The notes under the pieces are model-generated. The model ran no database searches, had not been told where the DNA came from, and saw nothing but the letters and a program-made list of their open reading frames with translations. A program made the translations under genes and the position numbers. Below are positions 52,297-63,393 of a stretch of 64,000 nucleotides of DNA, one piece after another. Each line of letters opens with the position of its first letter. Position 1 is the first letter of the stretch. The stretch is from Desulfuromonas sp. DDH964. GTDB lineage: Bacteria > Desulfobacterota > Desulfuromonadia > Desulfuromonadales > DDH964. Where the stretch lies: contig NZ_CP015080.1 in the NCBI RefSeq assembly GCF_001611275.1, positions 1,550,001-1,614,000 on the forward strand. The letters run 5' to 3'.

Positions 52297-52952
52297 TCGA
52301 CCTGCACACCCATACCCTGTTCAGCGATGGCGAACTGATTCCAGCCGAATTGACCCGCCGTGCGGCGGTAGCCGGCTACCGGGCCCTGGCCATGACCGAT
52401 CACGGCGACCTGTCGAACCTCGACCTGATTATCCCCCGCCTGGTCCGGGTCGCGGCCGACCTCGGCGCCGCCTGGGGGCTGACGGTTCTCCCTGGTATCG
52501 AGTTGACCCATATCCCCCCCGGGGAGATTGCAGCGGCCGCCCGCGAGGCGCGGCGTCTCGGCGCCCGGATCGTCATCTGCCACGGCGAGACGATCGTCGA
52601 GCCGGTCGCCGCCGGCACCAACGCGGCTGCCCTTGCCGCCGACATCGACATCCTCGCCCACCCCGGGCTGCTCAAGGCGGAGCTGGCGCAACTGGCGGCG
52701 GAGCGTGGCATCTGCCTCGAAATCACCACCCGCAAGGGGCACAGCCTCACCAACGGCCATGTCGCTCGGGCCGCCCTCGCCGCCGGCGCCAAGCTGGTCA
52801 TCGACAACGACGCCCACGCCCCCGGCGATCTCCTCTCCCCGGGAATGATGCGCGCCGTCGGGCGCGGCGCCGGCCTGAGCGAGGAGCAGGTCGAGCAGTG
52901 CCTGCGCAACAGCGAGGAACTGGTGACCAAGGCCCTCGGTGATGGGCGATGA
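52293..52952 (+). CDS. PHP-domain phosphatase/phosphoesterase
   Basis: A 219-residue PHP-family metal hydrolase. Motif I is MIDLHTHTLFSDGELIP (HxH at about 5-7 and Asp at 12), motif II has MTDHGD (about 34-39), then PGIELTH (about 69-75), ICHGET (about 96-101), DILAHPGLL (about 121-129), and DNDAHAPGD (about 170-178). This full set of metal ligands suggests activity, perhaps a histidinol-phosphatase-like or nucleotide phosphoesterase. The physiological substrate is not known. Its stop overlaps a 7-nt tandem repeat leading to the next gene. Confidence 0.88.
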   Translation: MIDLHTHTLFSDGELIPAELTRRAAVAGYRALAMTDHGDLSNLDLIIPRLVRVAADLGAAWGLTVLPGIELTHIPPGEIAAAAREARRLGARIVICHGETIVEPVAAGTNAAALAADIDILAHPGLLKAELAQLAAERGICLEITTRKGHSLTNGHVARAALAAGAKLVIDNDAHAPGDLLSPGMMRAVGRGAGLSEEQVEQCLRNSEELVTKALGDGR

Positions 52953-52968
52953 GTGATGAGTGATGAGT
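52948..52968. repeat. Heptanucleotide tandem repeat GATGAGT x3
   Basis: Three exact GATGAGT units at 52948-52968. The first contains the TGA stop of the PHP gene. It ends just before the AAGGAG ribosome-binding site of the M42 peptidase. Confidence 0.85.
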
Positions 52969-52983
52969 GGCAAAGGAGAAGTT

Positions 52984-54054
52984 GTGACTGACATGGATTT
53001 TGCCTTTTTTCAGGAATTTGTCGAAGCGCCGAGCCCGTCGGGCTTTGAACAGCCGGCGCAGCGGATCTGGCGCCGGGAACTGCAGGAAGTGGCGGACGTG
53101 GTCAGCGGTGACATGATGGGAAATGCCATCGCCCGCCTCGCCGGCAGCCAGTCCGGTGCCCCGCGGGTGATGCTCGCCGGCCACTGCGACGAGATCGGCT
53201 TCATGGTCAGCTACATCGACGACCAGGGCTTTCTCTACTTCGCCCCGATCGGCGGCGTCGACGCTCACCTTGTCCCCGGTCAGCGCGTGCTGGTACACGG
53301 GGCCGCCGGGCCGGTGCGCGGCGTCGTCGGCAAGAAGCCGATCCACCTGATGGAGGCCAAGGACCGGGAAAGCGTGGTCAAGTTCAAGAGCCAGTTTATC
53401 GACATCGGCTGCGCCAGTCGTGCCGAGACCGAAGGCCTGGTGGCGGTCGGCGATCCGCTGACCTTTGCCGTCGGCCTGGAGCGGCTGCAGGGGGAGCGCG
53501 TCACCTCGCGGGCCTTCGATGACAAGATGGGCGCCTTTATCGTCGCCCGGGTGCTGCAGGAAGTGAAGCGGCGCGGGCCGATTGCTGCCGAGCTCTTTGC
53601 CGTCTCCACGGTCCAGGAAGAGATCGGCCTGCGCGGCGGTACCACCAGCGCCTACGGCATCGACCCCGACATTGCCATCGTCGTCGAGGTCGGTTTCGCC
53701 ACCGACCATCCCGAGGTCGACAAGAAGGAGATCGGCGACTTCCGCCTCGGCGGCGGGCCGATCCTGGCGCGCGGCGCCAACATCAACCCGGCCCTCTTCG
53801 AGCTGCTCCTTGCCAGCGCCAATGAGGAAGGGATCGCGGTGCAGATCATGGGCGCGCCGCGAGCTACCGGCACCGACGCCAACGTGATCCAGCTCTGCCG
53901 TGGCGGGGTGGCGACCGCCCTGGTCAAGGTGCCGCTGCGCTACATGCACTCGCCGGTGGAAGTCCTCGATCTGCGCGACCTGGAGGCAACGGTACAGCTC
54001 CTCGCCGCGGCGGTTCGGCGCATAAGCGACCGGGACCATTTTATCCCCCGCTGA
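52984..54054 (+). CDS. M42-family aminopeptidase
   Basis: A 356-residue dinuclear-metal aminopeptidase (glutamyl/TET type). I start at the GTG at 52984, which has AAGGAG at 52973-52978, then VTDMDFAFFQEFVEAPSPSG. An ATG at 52960 lies inside the repeat spacer. Metal ligands are in MLAGHCDEIGFMV (His/Asp, about 60-72), RAFDDKMGAF (Asp, about 173-182), FAVSTVQEEIGLRG (Glu pair, about 202-215) and IVVEVGFATDHPE. C-terminal His is in YMHSPVEVLDLRD. M42 enzymes form tetrahedral dodecamers that finish peptide breakdown in the cytoplasm. Confidence 0.92.
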   Translation: MTDMDFAFFQEFVEAPSPSGFEQPAQRIWRRELQEVADVVSGDMMGNAIARLAGSQSGAPRVMLAGHCDEIGFMVSYIDDQGFLYFAPIGGVDAHLVPGQRVLVHGAAGPVRGVVGKKPIHLMEAKDRESVVKFKSQFIDIGCASRAETEGLVAVGDPLTFAVGLERLQGERVTSRAFDDKMGAFIVARVLQEVKRRGPIAAELFAVSTVQEEIGLRGGTTSAYGIDPDIAIVVEVGFATDHPEVDKKEIGDFRLGGGPILARGANINPALFELLLASANEEGIAVQIMGAPRATGTDANVIQLCRGGVATALVKVPLRYMHSPVEVLDLRDLEATVQLLAAAVRRISDRDHFIPR

Positions 54055-54069
54055 ACCCCGTATTTGCCC

Positions 54070-54097
54070 TTGACGGGATTCCGCCGGCGGGTATAGA
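54070..54097 (+). promoter_or_regulatory. Sigma-70 promoter of the guaB-guaA unit
   Basis: TTGACG (54070-54075) and TATAGA (54092-54097) are 16 bp apart. The start would be about 45 nt before the guaB ATG. Confidence 0.62.
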
Positions 54098-54146
54098 GTC
54101 GGCGATTAAATATTTTACTCCTCCCGCCCGCTAAAGGAGATCATAG

Positions 54147-55619
<1,473 letters not shown>

Positions 55620-55626
55620 CAATTGG

Positions 55627-55684
55627 TTTTCATAGGTCCTGTTAGTCTTTATAGGACCTATGGGACGCATGGGACCTATGAAAA
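55627..55684. repeat. Inverted repeat and 9-nt tandem repeats between guaB and guaA
   Basis: TTTTCATAGGTCC (55627-55639) is a perfect inverted partner of GGACCTATGAAAA (55672-55684). Inside the right half, GGACCTATG-GGACGCATG-GGACCTATG (55654-55680) are three 9-nt units in tandem. The structure could fold into a hairpin in the guaBA message. Confidence 0.78.
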
Positions 55685-55720
55685 ACCGCGACCTCGCCTT
55701 TCCCTTAACCAGGTAATTCA

Positions 55721-57277
<1,557 letters not shown>

Positions 57278-57285
57278 GGCGTGAC

Positions 57286-58053
57286 ATGGGGGGGCTGATG
57301 CTGATGCGCTGGTTGCCGGCGTTTCTGCTGCTGAGCCTGGTGGCGGTGACCCCGCTGCGGGCCGAAGAAATCGCAGCGCCGGAGCGCCCAGCGCTCTGGA
57401 GCAGCGACGAGACCCTGCTGCTCCTCGGTGGTCTGGCCGGTGCCGGGGTGGTCTCCCTCTGGGACGAGAATCTCAGCCGCAAGGCCGAGAACAACCAGGC
57501 CGCTCCTTTTGAAGAGCTCGCCTCCGGCTTCAATCTGGTCGGCCATCCCGTCGCCTGTTTCGGGCTCGCCGGTGCCACCTGGGGTTACGGCCTCTGGACG
57601 GAGGATACTGAAATTGTGCAGACGGGCCGCCAGGCCACCGCGGCGGTCGTTGCCGCCGAGCTGGCCACTCTGGCCCTCAAGGCCGCGACGGGGCGGGAGC
57701 GACCTGACAATTCAGCCAGCTCCGGTGCCTTTCATCCCTTCTCCCTGGAGCGCGAAGCCGACTCCTTCCCCTCCGGGCACACCGCCGGCGCCTTTGCCCT
57801 GGCCGCCGTCTTTGCCCGTCACGCCCACACTCCCGCTGCATCCTGGGGCTATTACAGTCTTGCCGGCCTGGTCGGCCTCTCCCGCGTCTACGCCGGCGAC
57901 CACTGGGCGTCGGATGTGGTCGCCGGAGCCGTCATCGGCGAGCTGGCGGGGCGCCTGGCGATAAAATGGCAGCAGCAACTGGGTGGTCCTTCCGCAGCCC
58001 TTTACCCTTGGGCCGGCCCCGGTCTCGGGGTGCAATGGGTTGCTCGGTTCTAA
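57286..58053 (+). CDS. PAP2-family membrane-associated phosphatase
   Basis: A 255-residue exported phosphatase. The start is uncertain among ATGs at 57286, 57298 and 57304. All give a signal peptide ending VAVTPLRA. The PAP2 motifs are complete: KAATGRERP (KxxxxxxRP, about 127-135), PSGHTAG (about 161-167) and SRVYAGDHWASD (SRxxxxxHxxxD, about 195-206). Hydrophobic stretches suggest membrane attachment, and the last 40 residues run to a terminal aromatic (QWVARF), as in outer-membrane PagP/LpxE-like relatives. Substrates may be undecaprenyl pyrophosphate or lipid A phosphate. Confidence 0.85.
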   Translation: MGGLMLMRWLPAFLLLSLVAVTPLRAEEIAAPERPALWSSDETLLLLGGLAGAGVVSLWDENLSRKAENNQAAPFEELASGFNLVGHPVACFGLAGATWGYGLWTEDTEIVQTGRQATAAVVAAELATLALKAATGRERPDNSASSGAFHPFSLEREADSFPSGHTAGAFALAAVFARHAHTPAASWGYYSLAGLVGLSRVYAGDHWASDVVAGAVIGELAGRLAIKWQQQLGGPSAALYPWAGPGLGVQWVARF

Positions 58054-58425
58054 TCTCGCCTCATTCCGGAAATTCCAGAGGAAAACAGCTCGCCCTACTT
58101 CCAATCCGAGGGGTCAAACCGGACCCGGGAAAACCAGCTTGCGATTGGAGTTTCTCCCTATTTCCCTTGGTTTTTCAGTAGTTTTTTGTTGATCTGGCCG
58201 GCGGGCTATGATAAAAATGCCGCTTCGAATGAAGCGCTCCAAATTTTAATCTGAAATGCAATACGCCCGGTCGGTAACGCCTTTACAGGGTTTGGATCCT
58301 TTGCGCCCTCTCCCCCAAAAAAAATCCGAGCCTGGGGTGGTCGTTGTCCTGATCTCCATCCGGTTTCGGCAACTACCCATGGGCGGCACGGAACTGGAAT
58401 CTTCCATTCGGAAAGGATATTCACC
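58054..58425 (+). other. Leader/intergenic region before the SLBB export gene
   Basis: About 370 bp with no supported gene. A weak promoter-like pair (TTTTGT 58184-58189, TATGAT 58207-58212, 17-bp spacing) would give a leader of over 200 nt. I see a CCCCC-A8 tract at about 58313-58323 and no recognisable riboswitch or JUMPstart/ops sequence. Confidence 0.45.
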
Positions 58426-61248
58426 TTGACCAGAGCTTGTTTTTTTTATCTTGGTAGCCTTTTGGCCCTCTGCCTGTGTTGGGGAGCAATTGGGGTGACA
58501 GTTGCCGGGGCGGCTGATTTAACCCCGCAGCAGATGCTGGAGCAGCTCTCTCCCGCGGAAAAGGAGGCCCTGGCCAAAAAGTATGGTGTGGAGCTGCCCG
58601 GTGAAAAGGGCGGGGCGGTGACCGTCAATAATCCACCCGTTGTCAAGGCGCGTCCCCTTGAAAACTCAGAAATTGAAGGAGAATTCAAGGCCCCGGCCGC
58701 CGCTGATGAAAAACTAACACTTGCCAAACCGGTCGCAGTGGACTCTCCGGTCACCAAGATTTCCGGGCAGGCGGCCGCCGAAGCCCTGGAATTGCGCCGC
58801 GGCTTCGCCGACTTTGTCGCAGAGTCGAAGGCGCTTAAGGTCGATACGAATTTGCGGCAGTTCGGCTATGAGCTATTTGCCGGGACGCCTTCCACCTTTG
58901 CGCCGGTTACGGACGTTCCCGTTCCCGCGGAATATGTCCTTGGCCCTGGCGATGAGTTGAAGGTGCAGCTGTTCGGAAAAACCAACCAGCAATTAGCGAT
59001 GATCGTTGACCGGGAGGGAGTGATCGCCTTTCCGGAAATCGGCCCCTTGAATGTTGCCGGGATGAGCTTTGCACAGGCACGGGCCTATATTGCCGAGCAG
59101 GTCAAGGAAAAGACGATTGGAGTCTCCGTTAGCATAACCATGGGCGAGTTACGCTCGATTCGTGTCTTCGCTTTGGGGGAGGTTTCGCAACCCGGTTCTT
59201 ATTTGGTCAGTGGCCTGGCCACCCTTTCGCAGGCGTTGTTCGTCTCTGGCGGGGTCAAGAAGATTGGCTCTCTTCGAAAGATCCAGCTCAAGCGGGATGG
59301 CCAACTGGTCACCACCATTGACCTGTATGATTTCCTGCTCAAGGGTGATACCAGTGCGGACGTGCGGCTGCTTCCCGGCGATGTTGTCTTTGTCCCGCCG
59401 GTCGGAGCCACGGTCGGGGTGGCCGGAGAGGTAATGCGCCCGGCGATTTACGAGCTGCGCACTGAAAAAAGCCTGGGTGATCTGTTAACTCTCGCCGGGG
59501 GGCTCCGGCCGACGGCCTTTCGTGAAAAAGCCCTGATTGAGCGGGTTGGCGAGAACGGGATCCGTTCCGTGCAGGAGGTCGCCTTGCAGGATGCAGGACT
59601 GCAGACCACACTGCGCAACCACGATCTGATAAAGATTTTCTCAATCCTCGACTACGAAAAAAATCCCGTATTTCTGGTGGGTAACGTCAAACGTCCCAGT
59701 AAATATGCCTGGAAGGAGGGGATGCGACTTTCAAGCCTGGTTTCCGGCCCCGATCAATTGATGCCGGAAACCTATCTTGATTACGCTTTGATTGAGCGGG
59801 AAGCTGCCGACAATCGTGAGCCTGAACTGGTACGGTTCAGTCTGGCTGATCTCCTGAACGGCAAAGCCGAAGCAGACCTGTTACTTCAACCGCGAGACAA
59901 GGTGTACATCTTCCATCGGTCCCATTTTCGTCAGGCGCCGATGGTGACCATTTCTGGTCAGGTGCAGAGTCCCGGCAGCTATGAGCTGAAACGCTCCATG
60001 CGGCTGGTTGATTTGCTGTTGTCGAGTGGTGGCCTTCGCAAAACTGCTGATCCCAGTGAGGCAGAACTGTACCGGACCGACCCGGTATCAAAGGAGGTAA
60101 GTTTATCCAGGTACTCTCTCGCGGCGGCCCTGGCGGGGGTGAATGATCAGAACCCATTGTTGCAGGACTCTGATCGGCTGGTCGTCCATTCCATCTGGGA
60201 GACCAAGCAGCGCTTTACGGTGAGAGCCCTCGGCGAGGTCAATAACCCGGGTTCCTACGAACTGGCCGCCGGGATGCGGGTTGCTGATCTGGTATTTGCT
60301 GCCGGTAATTTGACCCCCCGGGCCTATCTGAAACAGGCGGAAATCACCCACTTCGACATCGTCAACGGGGAAGAACGCGTCACCCGCCACGAATCTTTCG
60401 ATCTGACAGCAGCGTTGCAGGGCGATGCTGAGGCCAACCAGCTGCTGGCCCCCTATGACGTGATTACGGTGCGGACCCTTTCCAACTGGCGGGGAGCGGA
60501 GAGTGTCACCCTGGCAGGTGAATTCAAATTTCCCGGGACCTACCCGATCGAAGAGGGGGAGCGGCTCTCCTCCGTCATTAAACGCGCCGGAGGGTTTCTG
60601 CCGGAGGCCTATCTGGATGCGGCATTTTTTACGCGCGAATCGATTCGACAAGATCAGCAGCAGCAGATTGACGAAATGGTACGGCGGCTGGAGAGAGAAA
60701 TCAACCTGACCCAGGCATCTATCGGGAGGGAAAACCCGCAATCTCTCGCATTGCAACGTAACCAAACCGAGTTGGTTGCAGCGCAGAAGATTTTGGAGGC
60801 CGCCAAGCGGGTCAAGGCGACCGGCCGTCTGGTGATCCAGCTCTCTGATGTCAAAGCCTTGGCCAATTCTGAATTCGACCTGGCATTACGGGACGGCGAC
60901 GTGCTGCGTGTCCCGAAACGCCCCGAGGAAGTTCATATCATCGGGCAGGTTTACAATTCCTCGTCACAGCTCTACCGGCCAGGGGATGATCGTGACGATT
61001 ACATCCAGCGTTCCGGTGGATTAACCAATTTTGCCGACAAGGGGAGCATTTACGTGGTGCGCGCCAATGGGGAAGTCGATCCTCAGAAAGGCTGGTGGCG
61101 GTCCCGGGAAATTCATCCTGGTGATGTCATTGTTGTTCCCGAAAAACTTGACCGGTTTTATGCCATTGAAAGCGCCCTCGATTGGAGCAAGGTGTTGATG
61201 CAGGTTGGGGTTGGTGTCGCTTCAATGAAGACCCTGGGAATTTTATAA
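58426..61248 (+). CDS. Large multi-SLBB polysaccharide export protein (Wza-like)
   Basis: A 940-residue outer-membrane export protein, far longer than E. coli Wza (about 380). The TTG at 58426 follows AAAGGA and opens a signal peptide (LGSLLALCLCWGAIGVTVAG, cleavage about residue 30). A Poly_export domain starts at VPAEYVLGPGDELKVQLFGK (about 166-185). At least six SLBB repeats follow, each with a VxGEVxxPGxYEL pattern (VFALGEVSQPGSYLV, VGVAGEVMRPAIYEL, VTISGQVQSPGSYEL, VRALGEVNNPGSYEL, VTLAGEFKFPGTYPI). Residues about 745-790 are coiled-coil-like. It heads an operon-like run with wzz and leg genes. Confidence 0.9.
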   Translation: MTRACFFYLGSLLALCLCWGAIGVTVAGAADLTPQQMLEQLSPAEKEALAKKYGVELPGEKGGAVTVNNPPVVKARPLENSEIEGEFKAPAAADEKLTLAKPVAVDSPVTKISGQAAAEALELRRGFADFVAESKALKVDTNLRQFGYELFAGTPSTFAPVTDVPVPAEYVLGPGDELKVQLFGKTNQQLAMIVDREGVIAFPEIGPLNVAGMSFAQARAYIAEQVKEKTIGVSVSITMGELRSIRVFALGEVSQPGSYLVSGLATLSQALFVSGGVKKIGSLRKIQLKRDGQLVTTIDLYDFLLKGDTSADVRLLPGDVVFVPPVGATVGVAGEVMRPAIYELRTEKSLGDLLTLAGGLRPTAFREKALIERVGENGIRSVQEVALQDAGLQTTLRNHDLIKIFSILDYEKNPVFLVGNVKRPSKYAWKEGMRLSSLVSGPDQLMPETYLDYALIEREAADNREPELVRFSLADLLNGKAEADLLLQPRDKVYIFHRSHFRQAPMVTISGQVQSPGSYELKRSMRLVDLLLSSGGLRKTADPSEAELYRTDPVSKEVSLSRYSLAAALAGVNDQNPLLQDSDRLVVHSIWETKQRFTVRALGEVNNPGSYELAAGMRVADLVFAAGNLTPRAYLKQAEITHFDIVNGEERVTRHESFDLTAALQGDAEANQLLAPYDVITVRTLSNWRGAESVTLAGEFKFPGTYPIEEGERLSSVIKRAGGFLPEAYLDAAFFTRESIRQDQQQQIDEMVRRLEREINLTQASIGRENPQSLALQRNQTELVAAQKILEAAKRVKATGRLVIQLSDVKALANSEFDLALRDGDVLRVPKRPEEVHIIGQVYNSSSQLYRPGDDRDDYIQRSGGLTNFADKGSIYVVRANGEVDPQKGWWRSREIHPGDVIVVPEKLDRFYAIESALDWSKVLMQVGVGVASMKTLGIL

Positions 61249-61278
61249 AAGCCGGCCCGAATATTCAGAAAGTCGTAA

Positions 61279-62235
61279 ATGATGAGTAACCATACCGAAC
61301 AGGCCGCCGAGCTACGCCCGCCGATTAATCAGGATTTGGGCCGGTCGCCAGCTCCTGCTGACGATGAAATTGATCTTCTTGAACTTTGTCAGGTAATTTG
61401 GGCCGGTCGCAAATATGTTTTTGCAATCACCTTTTGTGCGGCTCTTCTGGCGGTAATCATTTCCTTATTGCTGCCCAATATCTATAAAGCCGAAGTGCTT
61501 TTGGCCCCGGTCGGCAGCGAGGAAGTGAAAGGGGGCGGGCTGGCGTCCGCTCTCGGCAACCTCGGCGGTTTTGCTGCAATGGCCGGGATCGCTCTCCCCG
61601 GCGGCGGCGCGATTGAAACCAACCTCGCAGTTCTCAAGTCCCGGGAGTTTATTAATCAATTCATTAAAGACAAGGAGCTCATGCCGGTTCTCTTTGCCGA
61701 TGACTGGGATCGGAAAAAGAGCCAGTGGAAAGAGAGTGATCCGGAAAAGCGGCCCAATTCCTGGGATGGCTACCGGTTATTTACCAAAGAGATCATGAAA
61801 GTTTCCCTCGATGACAAGACCTCCCTGGTGACAGTCTCTGTTGCCTGGACCGATCCGGTATTGGCCGCGGAATGGGCCAATGAACTGGTGTCGCGACTGA
61901 ATGATTTTTTGCGCCGACAGGCTATTCTGCGGAGCGAAAATAATCTTAAATATCTCAACCGGGCCCTTGAAAGCACCAGTGTTGCCGATATGCGGCAAAC
62001 CCTCTTTACCCTGATTGCCAGTGAACAGAAAAAGGCAATGCTAGCAAATACGCAAGAGGAGTTCGCCCTCCGGGTCCTGGACAAGGCCGCTGCACCAGAT
62101 AAGAAGTTCAAACCGAAACGGGCGATCATCTGTATCCTGGCGACGGTTGCAGGCGGAATGTTCTCGGTACTTTTTGTTCTGGTATTGAATTGGTATCGCC
62201 GCAATACCGAGATTCCTCCAATAGGGGTGGATTAG
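61279..62235 (+). CDS. Wzz-family polysaccharide chain-length determinant
   Basis: A 318-residue inner-membrane protein with the Wzz layout: a hydrophilic start with DEIDLLELCQVIWAGRKYVF (about 30-49), helix TM1 (about 49-70), a periplasmic region rich in helices (LNDFLRRQAILRSENNLKYL), and TM2 near the end (ICILATVAGGMFSVLFVLVL). The proline/glycine segment KKFKPKRAI precedes TM2. It lies 30 bp after the SLBB export gene. It has no C-terminal tyrosine-kinase domain. It sets polymer length together with a Wzy polymerase not seen here. Confidence 0.9.
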   Translation: MMSNHTEQAAELRPPINQDLGRSPAPADDEIDLLELCQVIWAGRKYVFAITFCAALLAVIISLLLPNIYKAEVLLAPVGSEEVKGGGLASALGNLGGFAAMAGIALPGGGAIETNLAVLKSREFINQFIKDKELMPVLFADDWDRKKSQWKESDPEKRPNSWDGYRLFTKEIMKVSLDDKTSLVTVSVAWTDPVLAAEWANELVSRLNDFLRRQAILRSENNLKYLNRALESTSVADMRQTLFTLIASEQKKAMLANTQEEFALRVLDKAAAPDKKFKPKRAIICILATVAGGMFSVLFVLVLNWYRRNTEIPPIGVD

Positions 62236-62286
62236 TACCCTTTACGGTACTTTCCTCTAATTTTCAGGAGGGTCCAATTTCCCGAA

Positions 62287-62352
62287 GCTTGCCTCGCAAT
62301 CGGCAAGCACTACTGCCCCGTTGAAAGTTGAAAAATTATGAGACAGTAGTGC
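62287..62352 (+). promoter_or_regulatory. Two adjoining hairpins before legB
   Basis: GCTTGCC (62287-62293) pairs with GGCAAGC (62302-62308). GCACTACTG (62307-62315) pairs with CAGTAGTGC (62344-62352). The two stems share bases 62307-62308, so they stack or compete. They lie in the 147-bp gap between wzz and legB. Confidence 0.6.
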
Positions 62353-62382
62353 AGCTGAAAATTTTCCTCTGGGAGAGATCTT

Positions 62383-63393
62383 TTGAAATTTTCAAACAAA
62401 AAAATTCTGGTAACCGGCGCCGATGGTTTTATCGGTTCTCACTTGACCGAAGAACTGGTAAAGCGCGGGCATGATGTGCGTGCTTTCGTACTTTATAACT
62501 CGTTTAACTCTTGGGGCTGGCTCGACGAGTCTGCACCGGAGATCAGGAAGTCGCTTGATGTATTTGCGGGGGACATCCGTGACCCCCATGGTGTGAGAAC
62601 TGCCATGCAGGGATGCGACATAGTCCTTCATCTGGCTGCCTTGATTGCGATCCCTTATTCCTATCACTCTCCGGATACTTATGTAGATACCAATATTAAG
62701 GGTACTCTCAATGTTGTACAGGCTGCCCGTGAACTGGAGGTCGCAAAGGTTGTTCATACTTCTACCAGCGAGGTCTATGGAACGGCACGCTTTGTCCCGA
62801 TCACCGAGGAACATCCATTACAGGGGCAGTCTCCCTATTCGGCATCCAAGATCGGTGCTGACCAGATCGCCATGTCCTTTTATTCTTCGTTCGGAACACC
62901 AGTTGCTACCATAAGACCATTCAATACCTATGGCCCCCGGCAATCCGCGCGTGCCGTCATCCCTACCATTATCACCCAGATCGCCACCGGAATCCGCAAG
63001 ATTAAGCTTGGCGCGCTGTATCCCACCAGAGATTTCAATTATGTGGCTGATACGGTTGCCGGTTTCATTGCCGTTGCGGAATCAGAGCGCACTGTGGGAG
63101 AAGTATTGAACATCGGCAGCAACTATGAAATTTCCATTGGTGAAACAGTTGCGATGATTGCCGATATCATGGATGTCAAGGTCGAGATTGAAACCGATGA
63201 TGTCCGACTGCGCCCTGACAAGAGTGAAGTAGAACGCCTCTGGGCCGCCAATCAGAAAGCGTTGGACTTGACCGAATGGCAACCGAAGTATGCCGGTAAG
63301 GAAGGTTTGCAGCGCGGATTGGCCGAGACTATCGCTTGGTTTGCCAAACCTGAAAACCTGTCCTGCTATAAGGCCGACCGTTACAATATATGA
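62383..63393 (+). CDS. legB: NAD-dependent nucleotide-sugar 4,6-dehydratase, LegB-type
   Basis: An SDR-family epimerase/dehydratase of 336 residues starting at TTG (62383) after GGGAGAG. The Rossmann motif is KILVTGADGFIGSHLTEEL (residues 7-25). The catalytic set is TSTSEVYG (Thr/Ser-Glu, about 125-132) and YSASKIGAD (YxxxK, about 147-155). Later landmarks are RPFNTYGPRQSARAVIP (about 172-188) and RDFNYVADTVAGF (about 209-221). The DIRDPHGVRTAM and Y-box pattern plus the LegC gene that overlaps its stop point to LegB, the first step of legionaminic-type nonulosonic acid synthesis from UDP-GlcNAc. The symbol is inferred from this pair. Confidence 0.85.
   Translation: MKFSNKKILVTGADGFIGSHLTEELVKRGHDVRAFVLYNSFNSWGWLDESAPEIRKSLDVFAGDIRDPHGVRTAMQGCDIVLHLAALIAIPYSYHSPDTYVDTNIKGTLNVVQAARELEVAKVVHTSTSEVYGTARFVPITEEHPLQGQSPYSASKIGADQIAMSFYSSFGTPVATIRPFNTYGPRQSARAVIPTIITQIATGIRKIKLGALYPTRDFNYVADTVAGFIAVAESERTVGEVLNIGSNYEISIGETVAMIADIMDVKVEIETDDVRLRPDKSEVERLWAANQKALDLTEWQPKYAGKEGLQRGLAETIAWFAKPENLSCYKADRYNI

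Noticed and set aside
58054..58425. JUMPstart/ops element before the polysaccharide genes
   Set aside because: I found no GGCGGTAG-type ops core in this leader or in the wzz-legB gap.
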